DNA of 64,000 nt. Source: Pseudomonas alloputida. Its GTDB lineage: Bacteria > Pseudomonadota > Gammaproteobacteria > Pseudomonadales > Pseudomonadaceae. The translations under genes were made by a program, and so were the position numbers. The DNA lies in assembly GCF_021283545.2 (NCBI RefSeq), contig NZ_CP128540.1:1833501-1897500 (forward strand), in the 5' to 3' direction. Position 1 is the first letter of the stretch, and each line of letters opens with the position of its first letter. Positions 8,028 to 17,654 of the stretch are shown one piece after another. The notes under the pieces were generated by a model. It was not told the DNA's origin and did no database searches. It saw only the letters and a program-made list of their open reading frames with translations.

Positions 8028-9377
8028 TCAGAGGAACACGAACTTGGCAATGAAGATCGCGCACAGCACCCACAGGCTGGCCGAGATTTCCTTGTACTTG
8101 CCGGTACCCGCCTTCAATGCCACATAGCTGATGAAGCCCAGGGCAATACCATCGGCGACCGAGAACGTCAGCGGCATCATGATCACTGTGACGATCGCCG
8201 GAATGCTGTCGGTGGCCTCATCCCAATGGATGTGCGCCATGCTGCCCATCATCAGCATCGCAACGTAGATCAGTGCACCTGCTGTCGCATAGGCCGGAAT
8301 CATCCCGGCCAGCGGCGCGAAGAACATCGCGGCGATGAACAGCAGGCCTACCACCACAGCCGTCAGGCCAGTTCGGCCACCTGCGGCAACCCCCGCAGCA
8401 CTCTCCACATAGCTGGTCACCGGCGGTACACCGACCACCGCGCCGAACACACTCGAGGCACTGTCAGCCTTCAACGCCTTCGACAGGTTCTCGATCCGCC
8501 CGTCCGGCGCCACCAGGTTGGCCCGTTGCGCGACGCCCATCAGGGTGCCGGCAGTGTCGAACATGTGCACGAACAAGAACGCCAGCACCACGCTGATCAT
8601 GCTGACGTTGAACACGCCAGCCACGTCCATGGCCATCCAGGTGGGCGCCAGGCTCGGCGGCATCGACATCACCCCGCCAAACTTGACCAGGCCCAGGCCC
8701 CAGCCGGCCAGGGTGACACCCATGATGCTGATCAGGATCGCGCCGAATACCCGCTTGTAGCTGAGGATGGCGATCAGCAGGAAGCACACGGCCGCCAGCA
8801 GCGGCCCCGGCTCATGCAGCGAGCCCAGCTTGATCAGGGTGGCGGGGCTGTCGACGATGATGCCTGCAGTCTTCAGGCCGATCAGCCCGAGAAACAATCC
8901 GACGCCGGCCCCCATGGCATGGCGCAGGCTGACCGGAATGCTGTTGAGCAGCCATTCGCGCACTTTCGACAAGGTCAGGAACATGAACAACACGCCCGAG
9001 ACGAATACCGCCCCCAGCGCCGTTTCCCAGTTGTAGCCCATGGTGCCGACCACGGTGTAGGTAAAGAAGGCATTGAGCCCCATGCCCGGCGCCAGGCCCA
9101 CCGGCCAGTTGGCGTACAGGCCCATCAGCAGGCAGCCCAGCGCGGCGGCGATGCAGGTGGCGACAAAAGCGGCACCATGGTCGATGCCGGCGTCGGCCAT
9201 GATGTTGGGGTTGACGAAGATGATGTAGGCCATGGTGATGAAGGTGGTCACCCCAGCGATCATTTCGGTTCTGACGGTGCTGCCGTGTTGCTTGAGTTTG
9301 AAAATCCGCTCCAGCCAGCTCGTTTCGAGCGGTGGGGCAAGATCCAGCGTAGGGGCTTCGGATTTGCGGCTTTCCAC
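8028..9377 (-). CDS. AzgA-like NCS2 adenine/guanine/hypoxanthine permease
   Basis: A 449-residue inner-membrane purine permease of the AzgA-like branch of NCS2, which imports adenine, guanine or hypoxanthine by proton symport. Typical landmarks are the N-terminal LKQHGSTVRTEMIAGVTTFI, GLAPGMGLNAFFTY near residue 95, and PPVTSYVESAAGVAAGGRTG near 320. It complements the urate-type permease at 1917 and matches the substrates of guaD and xdhAB next door. Its 280-base upstream region, shared with a divergent gntR, contains both regulator-like motifs found elsewhere in the purine cluster. Exact substrate is inferred. Confidence 0.88.
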   Translation of the reverse strand: MESRKSEAPTLDLAPPLETSWLERIFKLKQHGSTVRTEMIAGVTTFITMAYIIFVNPNIMADAGIDHGAAFVATCIAAALGCLLMGLYANWPVGLAPGMGLNAFFTYTVVGTMGYNWETALGAVFVSGVLFMFLTLSKVREWLLNSIPVSLRHAMGAGVGLFLGLIGLKTAGIIVDSPATLIKLGSLHEPGPLLAAVCFLLIAILSYKRVFGAILISIMGVTLAGWGLGLVKFGGVMSMPPSLAPTWMAMDVAGVFNVSMISVVLAFLFVHMFDTAGTLMGVAQRANLVAPDGRIENLSKALKADSASSVFGAVVGVPPVTSYVESAAGVAAGGRTGLTAVVVGLLFIAAMFFAPLAGMIPAYATAGALIYVAMLMMGSMAHIHWDEATDSIPAIVTVIMMPLTFSVADGIALGFISYVALKAGTGKYKEISASLWVLCAIFIAKFVFL

Positions 9378-9473
9378 AGCGAGTACTCCTCAAGTCGTTC
9401 TTGTTGTTATGGAGCCAGTTTCCTGAGCGATGCACTTGGCGGCTCCGCGGGAAGGCAGACGTCTGACCGTTTG

Positions 9474-9489
9474 TTGACTTATGGGTCAA
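9474..9489. promoter_or_regulatory. Candidate regulator site TTGAC-N6-GTCAA
   Basis: Inverted repeat TTGACTTATGGGTCAA upstream of the permease gene. The extended stretch matches the xdhA/gntR site at 17462 at nearly every position (TGACTyAwGGGTCAAGAA). Confidence 0.5.
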
Positions 9490-9513
9490 GAAGTTGCTCG
9501 GTGGATTATGCTT

Positions 9514-9523
9514 TTGTGTACAA
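9514..9523. promoter_or_regulatory. Candidate GntR operator TTGTGTACAA (permease side)
   Basis: Exact copy of the decamer upstream of uraH, about 137 bases before the permease start. Confidence 0.6.
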
Positions 9524-9612
9524 ATAAAGCAAATAATGTTTTATGTTTTGTGTGCGCAATGTGTCATACAACGGCTATATAGGTAAAACGCCCCCTGCGG
9601 AATCGCCTCAGC

Positions 9613-9622
9613 CTGTGTACAA
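9613..9622. promoter_or_regulatory. Candidate GntR operator CTGTGTACAA (gntR side)
   Basis: One-base variant of the same decamer, 36 bases before the gntR start, in a position suited to autorepression. Confidence 0.55.
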
Positions 9623-9657
9623 TGGCGCCATACTTTCTCTTCGTGCCTCGAGAGCCC

Positions 9658-10413
9658 ATGAACGAACAGCTGCAACCTCTGAAGAAACCTGCACGAGTCG
9701 GCAAGGCCGGCCGCAGCGGTACCCAGGACGACATCGTCTACGCGCATATTTTCGAGGCGATCCTCGAGCAGCGTCTGGCTCCGGGCACCAAGTTGAGCGA
9801 GGAAGCGCTGGGCGAGATCTTTGGCGTCAGCCGCACCATCATCCGCCGCGCCTTGTCGCGCCTGGCCCACGAAAGCGTGGTGCTGCTGCGACCGAACCGC
9901 GGTGCGGTGGTGGCCAGCCCGACCGTCGAAGAGGCGCGCCAGGTGTTCTTCTCGCGGCGCATGGTCGAACGCGCCATCACCGAGCTGGCGGTGCAGCATG
10001 CCACCCCCGAGCAGCTCAACGAGCTGCGGCAGATGGTGCGCGAAGAGCGCGACAGCTTCTCGCGCGGTGACCGGGGTGCCGGTATCCGCCTTTCCGGTGA
10101 GTTCCACCTCAAGCTGGCCGAAGCGGCGGGCAATGCGCCGCTGGTGAGTTTCCAGCGCAGCCTGGTCTCGCAGACTTCGCTGATCATTGCCCAGTACGAA
10201 AGCGGCAACCGCTCCCACTGCTCTTACGATGAACACATGCAGCTCATCGATGCCATCGAGGCACGCGATGCCGAGCAGGCGGTGAGCCTGATGATGCATC
10301 ACATGGACCACATCGACAGCAAGCTGAATCTGGACGAGGAGAGCGCCTCGGACGATTTGCATGCCGTGTTCTCGCATCTGTTGAAAAAACCCAAGGTTTC
10401 CGTCAAGGGTTGA
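9658..10413 (+). CDS. GntR/FCD-family regulator, probable purine-catabolism regulator
   Basis: A 251-residue transcription factor of the FadR subfamily of GntR. A winged helix occupies about residues 25-95 (EEALGEIFGVSRTIIRRALSRL as recognition region), followed by the helical FCD ligand domain with conserved histidines (EFHLKLAE, SYDEHMQLIDAIEARD, MMHHMDHID) that bind a metal and small acids. The start ATG chosen gives MNEQLQPLKKP; an upstream in-frame ATG lies inside the operator-like repeat and is less likely. Divergent from the purine permease, next to aqpZ and guaD, so a purine or ureide effector is likely. Confidence 0.88.
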   Translation: MNEQLQPLKKPARVGKAGRSGTQDDIVYAHIFEAILEQRLAPGTKLSEEALGEIFGVSRTIIRRALSRLAHESVVLLRPNRGAVVASPTVEEARQVFFSRRMVERAITELAVQHATPEQLNELRQMVREERDSFSRGDRGAGIRLSGEFHLKLAEAAGNAPLVSFQRSLVSQTSLIIAQYESGNRSHCSYDEHMQLIDAIEARDAEQAVSLMMHHMDHIDSKLNLDEESASDDLHAVFSHLLKKPKVSVKG

Positions 10414-10564
10414 TCGTTTGCCTGCGTGATCGAGGGGCTGCAAGGCAGCCCTTCCAGCCACTACTGGCCATAACCCAAAGGTCTGCTAAATTCTTGTGAG
10501 CAAACCTTCATCAAGCAGTTGGGCTTGCGCATTCGTTGCGTTCAACTTCTTGAGGAATGGATTC

Positions 10565-11263
10565 ATGAGCATGTCCCTGGGTAAACGCATGGGGGCCGAA
10601 CTGATCGGCACCTTCTGGCTGGTCCTTGGTGGCTGTGGCAGTGCGGTACTCGCAGCCAGTTCCCCTCTCGGCATCGGTGTGCTCGGTGTCGCCTTCGCCT
10701 TCGGCCTCACCGTACTGACCATGGCCTTCGCCATCGGCCATATTTCTGGTTGCCATCTAAACCCTGCCGTGTCGTTCGGGCTGGTGGTGGGCGGGCGCTT
10801 CCCGGCAAAAGAGCTGCTGCCTTATGTGATCGCCCAGGTGATCGGTGCCATCCTGGCGGCCGGTGTGATCTACCTCATCGCCAGCGGCAAGGCCGGTTTC
10901 GAGCTGTCTGCGGGGTTGGCTTCAAACGGCTACGCCGACCACTCGCCCGGTGGCTATACGCTGGGTGCAGGCTTTGTCAGTGAAGTGGTGATGACGGCGA
11001 TGTTCCTGGTGGTCATCATGGGGGCGACCGACGCCCGCGCACCGGCAGGTTTTGCACCCATCGCCATCGGCCTGGCCCTGACCCTGATCCACCTGATCTC
11101 GATCCCGGTGACCAATACCTCTGTCAACCCCGCGCGTAGCACGGGGCCGGCCCTGTTCGTCGGTGGCTGGGCCCTGCAGCAGCTGTGGCTGTTCTGGGTG
11201 GCGCCGCTGATCGGTGCTGCTATCGGCGGCGCGCTGTATCGGGGCCTGGCGAAAGAACCTTAA
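10565..11263 (+). CDS. aqpZ: Aquaporin Z
   Basis: A water channel of the MIP family, 232 residues with six membrane helices. Both pore NPA boxes are present: HLNPAVSFG (near residue 63) and [12 protein letters not shown] (near 186), with the arginine after the second NPA that narrows the aquaporin filter. The start was placed at ATGAGCATGTCC after GAGGA; the open frame extends 23 codons further upstream without homology. The stop codon overlaps the convergent guaD stop (TTAA). No link with purine use is evident beyond location. Confidence 0.93.
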   Translation: MSMSLGKRMGAELIGTFWLVLGGCGSAVLAASSPLGIGVLGVAFAFGLTVLTMAFAIGHISGCHLNPAVSFGLVVGGRFPAKELLPYVIAQVIGAILAAGVIYLIASGKAGFELSAGLASNGYADHSPGGYTLGAGFVSEVVMTAMFLVVIMGATDARAPAGFAPIAIGLALTLIHLISIPVTNTSVNPARSTGPALFVGGWALQQLWLFWVAPLIGAAIGGALYRGLAKEP

Positions 11264-12564
11264 CGCTGGTGCACGCAGCGCCCGGCGGCGTAGGTTTCAC
11301 GTACGGTACGGTCATCGCCCAGGGTGGTGAGCACGAACAAGGTTTCTTCGATGCTGTTGGACTGCTGGATGCGGTAGTCCAGCAGTGGCGTGGCCTTGTA
11401 GTCCAGCACCACGAAGTCGGCATCGTTGCCCGGGCGCAGGCTACCGATACGGTCGTCCAGGCGTAGCGCGCGGGCGCCGCCGAGGGTGGCCAGGTACAGC
11501 GATTTGTACGGATGCAGGCGCGCGCCTTGCAGCTGCATCACCTTGTATGCCTCGTTCAGGGTGTTTAGCAGAGAGAAGCTGGTGCCGGCGCCAACGTCGG
11601 TACCCAGGCCCACGTTGACCCCGAACCGCTCGGCCTGGGGCAGGTTGAACAGGCCGCTGCCGAGGAACAGGTTGGAGGTGGGGCAGAAGGCCACGGCCGA
11701 GCCGGTTTCGGCCAGGCGTTGGCACTCTTCGTCGCACAGGTGTACGCCGTGGGCAAACACCGAGCGCTCGCCCAGCAGCTCGAAGTGATCGTAGACGTCC
11801 AGATAACCCTTCTGCTCGGGGAACAGCGACTTGACCCAGTCGATTTCCTTGAGGTTTTCCGACAGGTGCGTGTGCATGTACACGCCGGGGTGTTCCTTGA
11901 GCAATTGGCCGGCCAGGGTCAATTGTTCCGGTGTGCTGGTTGGGGCGAAGCGCGGGGTGACTGCATAGTGCAGGCGGCCCTTGCCATGCCAGCGCTCGAT
12001 CAGTGCCTTGCTTTCGGCATAGCCCGATTCGGCGGTGTCGGTCAGGTAGTCCGGCGCGTTGCGATCCATCATTACCTTGCCGGCGATCAGGCGCAGGTCC
12101 AGGCGTTCAGCCTCTTCGAACAGGGCATTCACCGACTCTGGGTGCACGCTGCCGAATACCAGCGCAGTGGTGGTGCCGTTGCGCAGCAGTTCCTTGAGGA
12201 AGATCTTCGCCACCTGGTCGGCGTGGCCTTTGTCGGCGAACTGTTTTTCGCAGGGGAAGGTGTAGGTATTGAGCCAATCCAGCAGCTGCTCGCCGTAGGA
12301 ACCGATCATGCCGGTCTGCGGGAAGTGGATGTGGGTATCGATGAAGCCCGGGGTGATCAGCGCGTCCTGGTAGTGCTCGACCGGGATGCCGGCATCCAGC
12401 GTCGGCAGCAGTTCACTGGCGTGCCCAACGGCGCTGATGCGGCCATCGTCGACCACCAGCAGTCCGTCTTCGTAGTATTCATGGGAAGCCTCCAGGCCCA
12501 CCTCGGCCGGGTCGGCAATGCTGTGCAGGATGGCGGCACGGTAGGCTTTGCGGGTAACGGTCAT
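11260..12564 (-). CDS. guaD: Guanine deaminase
   Basis: GuaD deaminates guanine to xanthine, feeding xanthine dehydrogenase. This 434-residue zinc amidohydrolase has the first metal ligands in [10 protein letters not shown] (~residue 85), further histidines in HTHLSEN and [11 protein letters not shown], and the metal Asp in [17 protein letters not shown]. The start was set at [15 protein letters not shown]; the frame runs 40 codons further upstream into xdhC. It follows xdhC by 10 bases and ends the xdhABC-guaD operon. Confidence 0.95.
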   Translation of the reverse strand: MTVTRKAYRAAILHSIADPAEVGLEASHEYYEDGLLVVDDGRISAVGHASELLPTLDAGIPVEHYQDALITPGFIDTHIHFPQTGMIGSYGEQLLDWLNTYTFPCEKQFADKGHADQVAKIFLKELLRNGTTTALVFGSVHPESVNALFEEAERLDLRLIAGKVMMDRNAPDYLTDTAESGYAESKALIERWHGKGRLHYAVTPRFAPTSTPEQLTLAGQLLKEHPGVYMHTHLSENLKEIDWVKSLFPEQKGYLDVYDHFELLGERSVFAHGVHLCDEECQRLAETGSAVAFCPTSNLFLGSGLFNLPQAERFGVNVGLGTDVGAGTSFSLLNTLNEAYKVMQLQGARLHPYKSLYLATLGGARALRLDDRIGSLRPGNDADFVVLDYKATPLLDYRIQQSNSIEETLFVLTTLGDDRTVRETYAAGRCVHQR

Positions 12565-12574
12565 AACACACTCG

Positions 12575-13420
12575 TCAAATGGCTTGGCTGCGCCGGGAGG
12601 GCGGCAGCAACTGGGCAATGGGGCCGGCATTGGCGGCAGCGTCGTGCTGGCCGAAGCAGGCGTTGTAAGTGGCAATGATTTCACCGGCGATGGACACGGC
12701 GATCTCGATGGGCAGCTTGCCTTTGACCTCGGCCAGGCCCATCGGGCAGCGCATGCGGGCCATCACGGCCTCGTCAAAGCCTCGTTCGCGCAGGCGGTGC
12801 TCGAACTTGACCCGTTTGGTCTTCGAGCCGATCAGGCCGAACCAGGTGAAATCGTTGCGCTTGAGAATGGCGGCAGTCAGTTCCAGGTCGAGCTGGTGGT
12901 TGTGGGTCATGACGATGCAGTAGCTGCCGGGCGGCAGGTCAGCGACTTCGTCGACCGGTTCCTCACTGACGACCTTGGTCACCCCATTGGGGATGAGTTC
13001 GGGGAATTCCTGTTCACGCGAGTCGATCCAGCGCACCCGGCAGGGGAGCGCGGCGAGCAAGGGTACCAGAGCCCTGCCGACATGGCCCGCGCCGAACACG
13101 GCGATCTGCGCCTGCACCGCGGCCATCGGCTCGAACAGCAGTACGGTGGCGCCGCCGCAACACTGGCCCAGGCTGGCACCGAGGCTGAAGCGCTCCAGGT
13201 GCGGGGTGGTGCGCTGCTCTTCGAGCATTTGCCGGGCGATGTGCAGCGCCTTGTATTCCAGGTGGCCGCCGCCGATGGTGTCGAACAGGCCGCTGGCGCT
13301 GACCACCATCTTCGAGCCTGCGTTGCGCGGGGTAGAGCCGCGCTCTTCGATGATGGTCACCAGCACGCAGGCTTCGCCACGGGACTGGTGGTCGGCGAGG
13401 GCGTTGATCCATTGGTGCAT
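12575..13420 (-). CDS. xdhC: Xanthine dehydrogenase accessory protein XdhC
   Basis: XdhC binds molybdenum cofactor and helps insert its sulfurated form into XdhB. The 281-residue protein has the N-terminal XdhC/CoxI domain with CVLVTIIEERGSTPRNAGSK and a C-terminal Rossmann-like domain beginning AQIAVFGAGHVGRALVPLL (about residue 108). The family motif GLIGSKTKRVKFEHRL is present. It is third in the xdh operon, separated from xdhB by a gap that holds a REP pair. Confidence 0.94.
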   Translation of the reverse strand: MHQWINALADHQSRGEACVLVTIIEERGSTPRNAGSKMVVSASGLFDTIGGGHLEYKALHIARQMLEEQRTTPHLERFSLGASLGQCCGGATVLLFEPMAAVQAQIAVFGAGHVGRALVPLLAALPCRVRWIDSREQEFPELIPNGVTKVVSEEPVDEVADLPPGSYCIVMTHNHQLDLELTAAILKRNDFTWFGLIGSKTKRVKFEHRLRERGFDEAVMARMRCPMGLAEVKGKLPIEIAVSIAGEIIATYNACFGQHDAAANAGPIAQLLPPSRRSQAI

Positions 13421-13452
13421 GATGCAACCTCTCTAAGCCATGCTGCCGACCC

Positions 13453-13535
13453 TGGTAGGAGCGGGTTTACCCGCGAATGTAGCGTTGGAGCTGATATCGC
13501 ATTCGCGGGTAAACCCGCTCCTACAAGGGCCTTGC
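13453..13535. repeat. REP pair between xdhB and xdhC
   Basis: GTAGGAGCGGGTTTACCCGC and its inverted copy GCGGGTAAACCCGCTCCTAC face each other across about 35 bases. Confidence 0.85.
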
Positions 13536-13539
13536 GTTG

Positions 13540-15939
13540 TCAGGGGGTGATGGTTTCCAGTTCCCGTTCGCGCGACTGTGTTTCAGCCACTGCCTTGCGC
13601 ATCTGCTCGCAGCCCCACAGCACCCGCTCCGGCGTTGCCGGCGCATCCACCTGCGGCTGCACGCGGTAATCAGCCAGGCTGGCCACGGCATCCTTGATTG
13701 CACACCAGGCAGCAATGCCGAGCATGAACGGGGGCTCGCCCACGGCCTTGGAGTGGAACACGGTGTCTTCCGGGTTCTTGCGGTTCTCCACCAGCTTCAC
13801 CCGCAAGTCCAGTGGCATGTCGGCCACGGCCGGGATCTTGTAGCTGGCCGGGCCGTTGGTCATCAGCTTGCCTTTGGCGTTCCACACCAGCTCTTCGGTG
13901 GTCAGCCAGCCCATGCCCTGGATGAAACCACCCTCCACCTGGCCGATGTCGATCGCAGGGTTCAGCGAATCGCCCACGTCGTGCAGGATGTCGGCGCGCA
14001 ACATCTTGTATTCGCCGGTCAGCGTATCGACGATCACTTCCACGCAGGCAGCGCCAAAGGCGAAGTAGTAGAACGGCCGGCCGCGGGCCTGGCTGCGGTC
14101 GTAGAAGATCTTCGGCGTGCGGTAGAACCCGGTGCTGGACAGCGACACCTGGGCGAAGTAGGCCTGCTGCACCAGTTGCTCGAAGCTGACGATCTGGTCG
14201 CGCACCCGCACATGGCCGTTGCGAAATTCGACGTCTTCCTCGGTCACTTGATAGTGCCGTGCGGCAAACTCGGTCAGGCGTTTCTTGAGGATTTCGGCGG
14301 CGTTCTGCGCCGCCTTGCCGTTCAGGTCGGCGCCGCTGGAAGCAGCCGTAGGCGAGGTGTTAGGCACCTTGTCGGTGTTGGTAGCGGTGATCTGGATGCG
14401 GCTGAAATCCACCTGGAAGATCTGCGCCACCACCTGGGCCACCTTGGTGTTCAGGCCCTGGCCCATTTCGGTGCCGCCGTGGTTCAGGTGAATGCTGCCG
14501 TCGGTGTAGATATGGATCAGTGCACCGGCCTGGTTGAGGAAGGTGGCGGTGAACGAAATGCCGAACTTGACCGGTGTCAGTGCCAGGCCTTTCTTCAGGA
14601 TCGGGCTGTTGGCGTTGAAGCGGCGGATCGACTCGCGTCGCTCGGCGTAGTCGCTGCTGGCCTCCAGCTCGGCGGTCATCTCTTCGAGCATGTTGTGCTC
14701 GACGGTCTGGTAGTAGTGGGTGACGTTGCGTTCGGTCTTGCCGTAATAGTTGGCCTTGCGCACGGCCAGCGGGTCGCGGCCCAGATGACGGGCGATATGG
14801 TCCATCACCTGCTCGATGGCGACCATGCCCTGTGGGCCGCCAAAGCCGCGGTAGGCAGTGTTGGAGGCGGTGTTGGTCTTGCAGCGGTGGCCGTGGACGG
14901 TGGCATCGCCCAGGTAGTAAGCGTTGTCGGAGTGGAACATGGCACGGTCGACGATCGAACCGGACAGGTCGGGCGAATAGCCACAGTTGCCAGCCAGGTC
15001 GAAATTGATACCGTGCAGCCGGCCGTTGTCGTCGAAGCCCACGTCATACTCGACGTAGAACGGGTGGCGCTTGCCGGTCATGGTCATGTCTTCGACCCGC
15101 GGCAGGCGCATCTTGGTTGGCTGGCCGGTCAGGCGCGCAATTACCGCGCACAAGCATGCCGGGCTGGCGGCCTGGGTTTCCTTGCCGCCAAAACCGCCGC
15201 CCATGCGGCGCATGTCCAGCACCACCTTGTTCATCGGCACGTCGAGTACTTCGGCGACCAGTTTCTGCACTTCGGTGGGGTTCTGTGTGGAGCAGTAGAC
15301 GATCATGCCGCCGTCTTCGGTAGGCATGACCGAGGAAATCTGCGTTTCCAGGTAGAAGTGCTCCTGGCCGCCGATGTGCAGGGTGCCCTGAATGCGATGC
15401 GGGGCGCTGGCCAGGGCGGCAGCCGAATCGCCGCGCTGATGGGTGTGGCTATCGAGCACGAAGTGCTTCTTGCGCAGCGCCTCGACCACGTCCAGCACCG
15501 GTTCCAGGTCTTCGTACTCGACGATGGCGGCCATGGCCGCTTTGCGTGCGGTTTCAAGATCGCGGGCAGCGACAGCGAGCACCGGCTGGCCGAAGAACTC
15601 GACCTTGTCGATGGCCAGCAGCGGGTCGCCGGCCACCACCGGGCCGATGTCCTTCAGGCCGGGGATGTCTTCGTGGGTGATGGCGATACGCACACCCTCG
15701 AAGGCATAGCACGGCGTGGTGTCGATGCGCAGGATGCGCGCATGGGCGCGGTCGGCGGTACGTGCATACACATGCAACTGGTTAGGGAATTCCAGGCGAT
15801 CGTCAATGTACAGCGCCTCCCCCGATACATGCTTGTCGGCGCTGTCGTGCTTGACGCCGCGGCCGACCCCGGTGGTCAGGTCCTGGCTGAACAGTTCGGC
15901 CATCTCGGCCTGGCTCTTGGCTACGTGATGGTTAGACAT
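13540..15939 (-). CDS. xdhB: Xanthine dehydrogenase, molybdopterin-binding subunit
   Basis: The large subunit holds the molybdenum site that oxidises hypoxanthine and xanthine to urate. At 799 residues the length fits bacterial XdhB. It starts MSNHHVAKSQAEMAELFSQD and carries GVGRGVKHDSADKHVSGEA near the N-terminus, GGFGGKETQAASPACLCAV (molybdopterin-contact), NTAYRGFGGPQGM with the substrate-site Arg, and the C-terminal GVGEPPF-like KAVGEPPFMLGIAAW with the catalytic Glu. The start overlaps the xdhA end by 8 bases, so the two are translationally coupled. Confidence 0.96.
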   Translation of the reverse strand: MSNHHVAKSQAEMAELFSQDLTTGVGRGVKHDSADKHVSGEALYIDDRLEFPNQLHVYARTADRAHARILRIDTTPCYAFEGVRIAITHEDIPGLKDIGPVVAGDPLLAIDKVEFFGQPVLAVAARDLETARKAAMAAIVEYEDLEPVLDVVEALRKKHFVLDSHTHQRGDSAAALASAPHRIQGTLHIGGQEHFYLETQISSVMPTEDGGMIVYCSTQNPTEVQKLVAEVLDVPMNKVVLDMRRMGGGFGGKETQAASPACLCAVIARLTGQPTKMRLPRVEDMTMTGKRHPFYVEYDVGFDDNGRLHGINFDLAGNCGYSPDLSGSIVDRAMFHSDNAYYLGDATVHGHRCKTNTASNTAYRGFGGPQGMVAIEQVMDHIARHLGRDPLAVRKANYYGKTERNVTHYYQTVEHNMLEEMTAELEASSDYAERRESIRRFNANSPILKKGLALTPVKFGISFTATFLNQAGALIHIYTDGSIHLNHGGTEMGQGLNTKVAQVVAQIFQVDFSRIQITATNTDKVPNTSPTAASSGADLNGKAAQNAAEILKKRLTEFAARHYQVTEEDVEFRNGHVRVRDQIVSFEQLVQQAYFAQVSLSSTGFYRTPKIFYDRSQARGRPFYYFAFGAACVEVIVDTLTGEYKMLRADILHDVGDSLNPAIDIGQVEGGFIQGMGWLTTEELVWNAKGKLMTNGPASYKIPAVADMPLDLRVKLVENRKNPEDTVFHSKAVGEPPFMLGIAAWCAIKDAVASLADYRVQPQVDAPATPERVLWGCEQMRKAVAETQSRERELETITP

Positions 15940-17386
15940 AAGCGGTCACCCGGGTTTCGATGTACGGTGTTTGCTGTTCGATGAAATACTTGCGCAGCAG
16001 GTTCTGCGCGGTCAGCAGGCGGTATTCCTTGCTGGCGCGGAAGTCGCTGAGCGGGGTGAAGTCCTCGGCCAGGGCCTGGCAGGCGCGCTCGATGGCAGCC
16101 TGGTCCCACGGCTTGCCGCGCAGCGCCGCCTCACAGGCGCGGGCGCGCTTGGGAATCGCCGCCATGCCGCCGAAGGCGATACGCACACCGCTGACCACAC
16201 CGTCTTCGATGCTCAGGTTGAAGGCTGCGCACACGGCGGAGATGTCATCGTCCAGGCGCTTGGACACTTTATAGGCGCGGAACGCCCAGTCATTGGAGGC
16301 GCGCGGTACGATGATCTTCTCGATGAACTCGCTGTCCTGGCGAGCCGTGATGCGGTAGTCGATGAAGTAGTCTTCCAGCGGCATCACCCGTTGGCGTTCA
16401 CCCTGGCGCAGCACCACCTGCGCGTCCAGGGCGATCAGCAGGGGTGGCGAGTCGCCGATTGGCGAGGCGTTGCCGATGTTGCCGCCGAGGGTGCCCTGGT
16501 TGCGGATCTGCAGCGAGGCGAAGCGGTGCAGCAGTGCCCCGAAGTCAGGGTACTCCTCGTTCAGCGCGGCGTAGCAGTCAGTCAGTGGCGTGGCGGCGCC
16601 GATCTCCAGGTGGCTGGCGGTTTTCTCGATGCGCTTGAGTTCTGCCACATGGCCAACGTAGATCATCACCGGCAAGGTCTTGTGGAACTGGGTGACTTCC
16701 AGCGCCAGGTCGGTACCACCGGCCAGCAGTCGCGCTTCGGGGTGCGAGCTGTACAGGTCGGCCAGATCCGCCACGGTCAGCGGCACCAGGCAGCGCTTGT
16801 CGCCGCTGTTCAGCTCGCCGGTCTGGGTCGGGGCAATGGCCTTGAGGCGGCTGATGGTTTGCGCCTGCTGGGTATCGAACTGGTCGCGGCAGGGCTGGCG
16901 GCAGCTCTGCTCGGCGGCGTCGAGGATCGGTCGGTAACCGGTGCAGCGGCACAGGTTGCCAGCCAGGGCTTCCTGGGCCTGATGCAGGTCGGGGCCGCTG
17001 CTGTTCTTTTGCAGGGCAAACAGTGACATGACGAAGCCGGGCGTGCAGAAGCCGCATTGCGATCCGTGGCAGTCCGCCATCGCTTGCTGAACGCTGTGCA
17101 GTTGACCCTGTTGTTTGAGCCCCTCGACGCTGATCAGTTGCTTGCCGTGCAGCGACGACACAAAGGTCAGGCACGAATTGAGGCTGCGGTAGCGCAGGCT
17201 GTCGTTACCCTGGTCGTCCTGGATCAGTTCGCCGACCACCACGGTGCAAGCGCCGCAGTCTCCACTGGCGCAGCCCTCCTTGGTGCCGGTTTTGCCCAGG
17301 TGCTCGCGCAGGTACTGCAGCACCGTCATGTTAGGGTCCAGGGCGTGCTCACTACGCAGCTCCTGGTTGACGAGAAACTGGATCAC
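15932..17386 (-). CDS. xdhA: Xanthine dehydrogenase, iron-sulfur/FAD subunit
   Basis: The small subunit moves electrons from the molybdenum site to FAD. The plant-type [2Fe-2S] ligands are Cys39, Cys44 and Cys47 (GCASGDCGACTV), with the fourth further on. The second, four-helix cluster has CGFCTPGFVMS and GNLCRCTGYRPI, and the FAD domain follows from about residue 195 (LLAGGTDLALEV, LGGNIGNASPIGD). At 484 residues it is a complete XdhA. It is the first gene of the operon; its 268-base upstream region is shared with a divergent FCD-type gntR and holds two palindromes. Confidence 0.96.
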   Translation of the reverse strand: MIQFLVNQELRSEHALDPNMTVLQYLREHLGKTGTKEGCASGDCGACTVVVGELIQDDQGNDSLRYRSLNSCLTFVSSLHGKQLISVEGLKQQGQLHSVQQAMADCHGSQCGFCTPGFVMSLFALQKNSSGPDLHQAQEALAGNLCRCTGYRPILDAAEQSCRQPCRDQFDTQQAQTISRLKAIAPTQTGELNSGDKRCLVPLTVADLADLYSSHPEARLLAGGTDLALEVTQFHKTLPVMIYVGHVAELKRIEKTASHLEIGAATPLTDCYAALNEEYPDFGALLHRFASLQIRNQGTLGGNIGNASPIGDSPPLLIALDAQVVLRQGERQRVMPLEDYFIDYRITARQDSEFIEKIIVPRASNDWAFRAYKVSKRLDDDISAVCAAFNLSIEDGVVSGVRIAFGGMAAIPKRARACEAALRGKPWDQAAIERACQALAEDFTPLSDFRASKEYRLLTAQNLLRKYFIEQQTPYIETRVTAYV

Positions 17387-17435
17387 GGGGAAGGCCTCGC
17401 AATGGTTTTATTGTTGTTGGGCGGACTCTAAGCAA

Positions 17436-17452
17436 GACCTGTCTAGCAGGTC
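17436..17452. promoter_or_regulatory. Palindrome GACCTG-N5-CAGGTC before xdhA
   Basis: Inverted repeat 50 bases upstream of the xdhA ATG, in operator position. Binding protein unknown; the adjacent GntR regulator is the obvious candidate. Confidence 0.4.
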
Positions 17453-17461
17453 AATATTTTT

Positions 17462-17477
17462 CTGACTCAAGGGTCAA
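17462..17477. promoter_or_regulatory. Candidate regulator site CTGAC-N6-GTCAA
   Basis: CTGACTCAAGGGTCAA, flanked by TTTT and AAAA arms, matches the permease-upstream site at 9474 closely. A shared regulator of xdhA and the permease is suggested. Confidence 0.5.
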
Positions 17478-17654
17478 GAAAATGCACATGTCCATGCCCA
17501 GCCGCACACACTGCCTCTATTACAAGCATAGATCGCGCCGAGCGCGTGGCTGTCTGAAAGGTCAAATAAACCGCCTGGCCCCTCTGCGCGATTACCGCCC
17601 AAGTACGCTACAATTCGCCCCTTGTGCCCAGTTCAATGATTTTGAAGGAAAACC

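Noticed and set aside
13537..15984. An 815-codon plus-strand open frame opposite xdhB
   Set aside because: Runs exactly across the well-supported xdhB and has no start context or recognisable domain.
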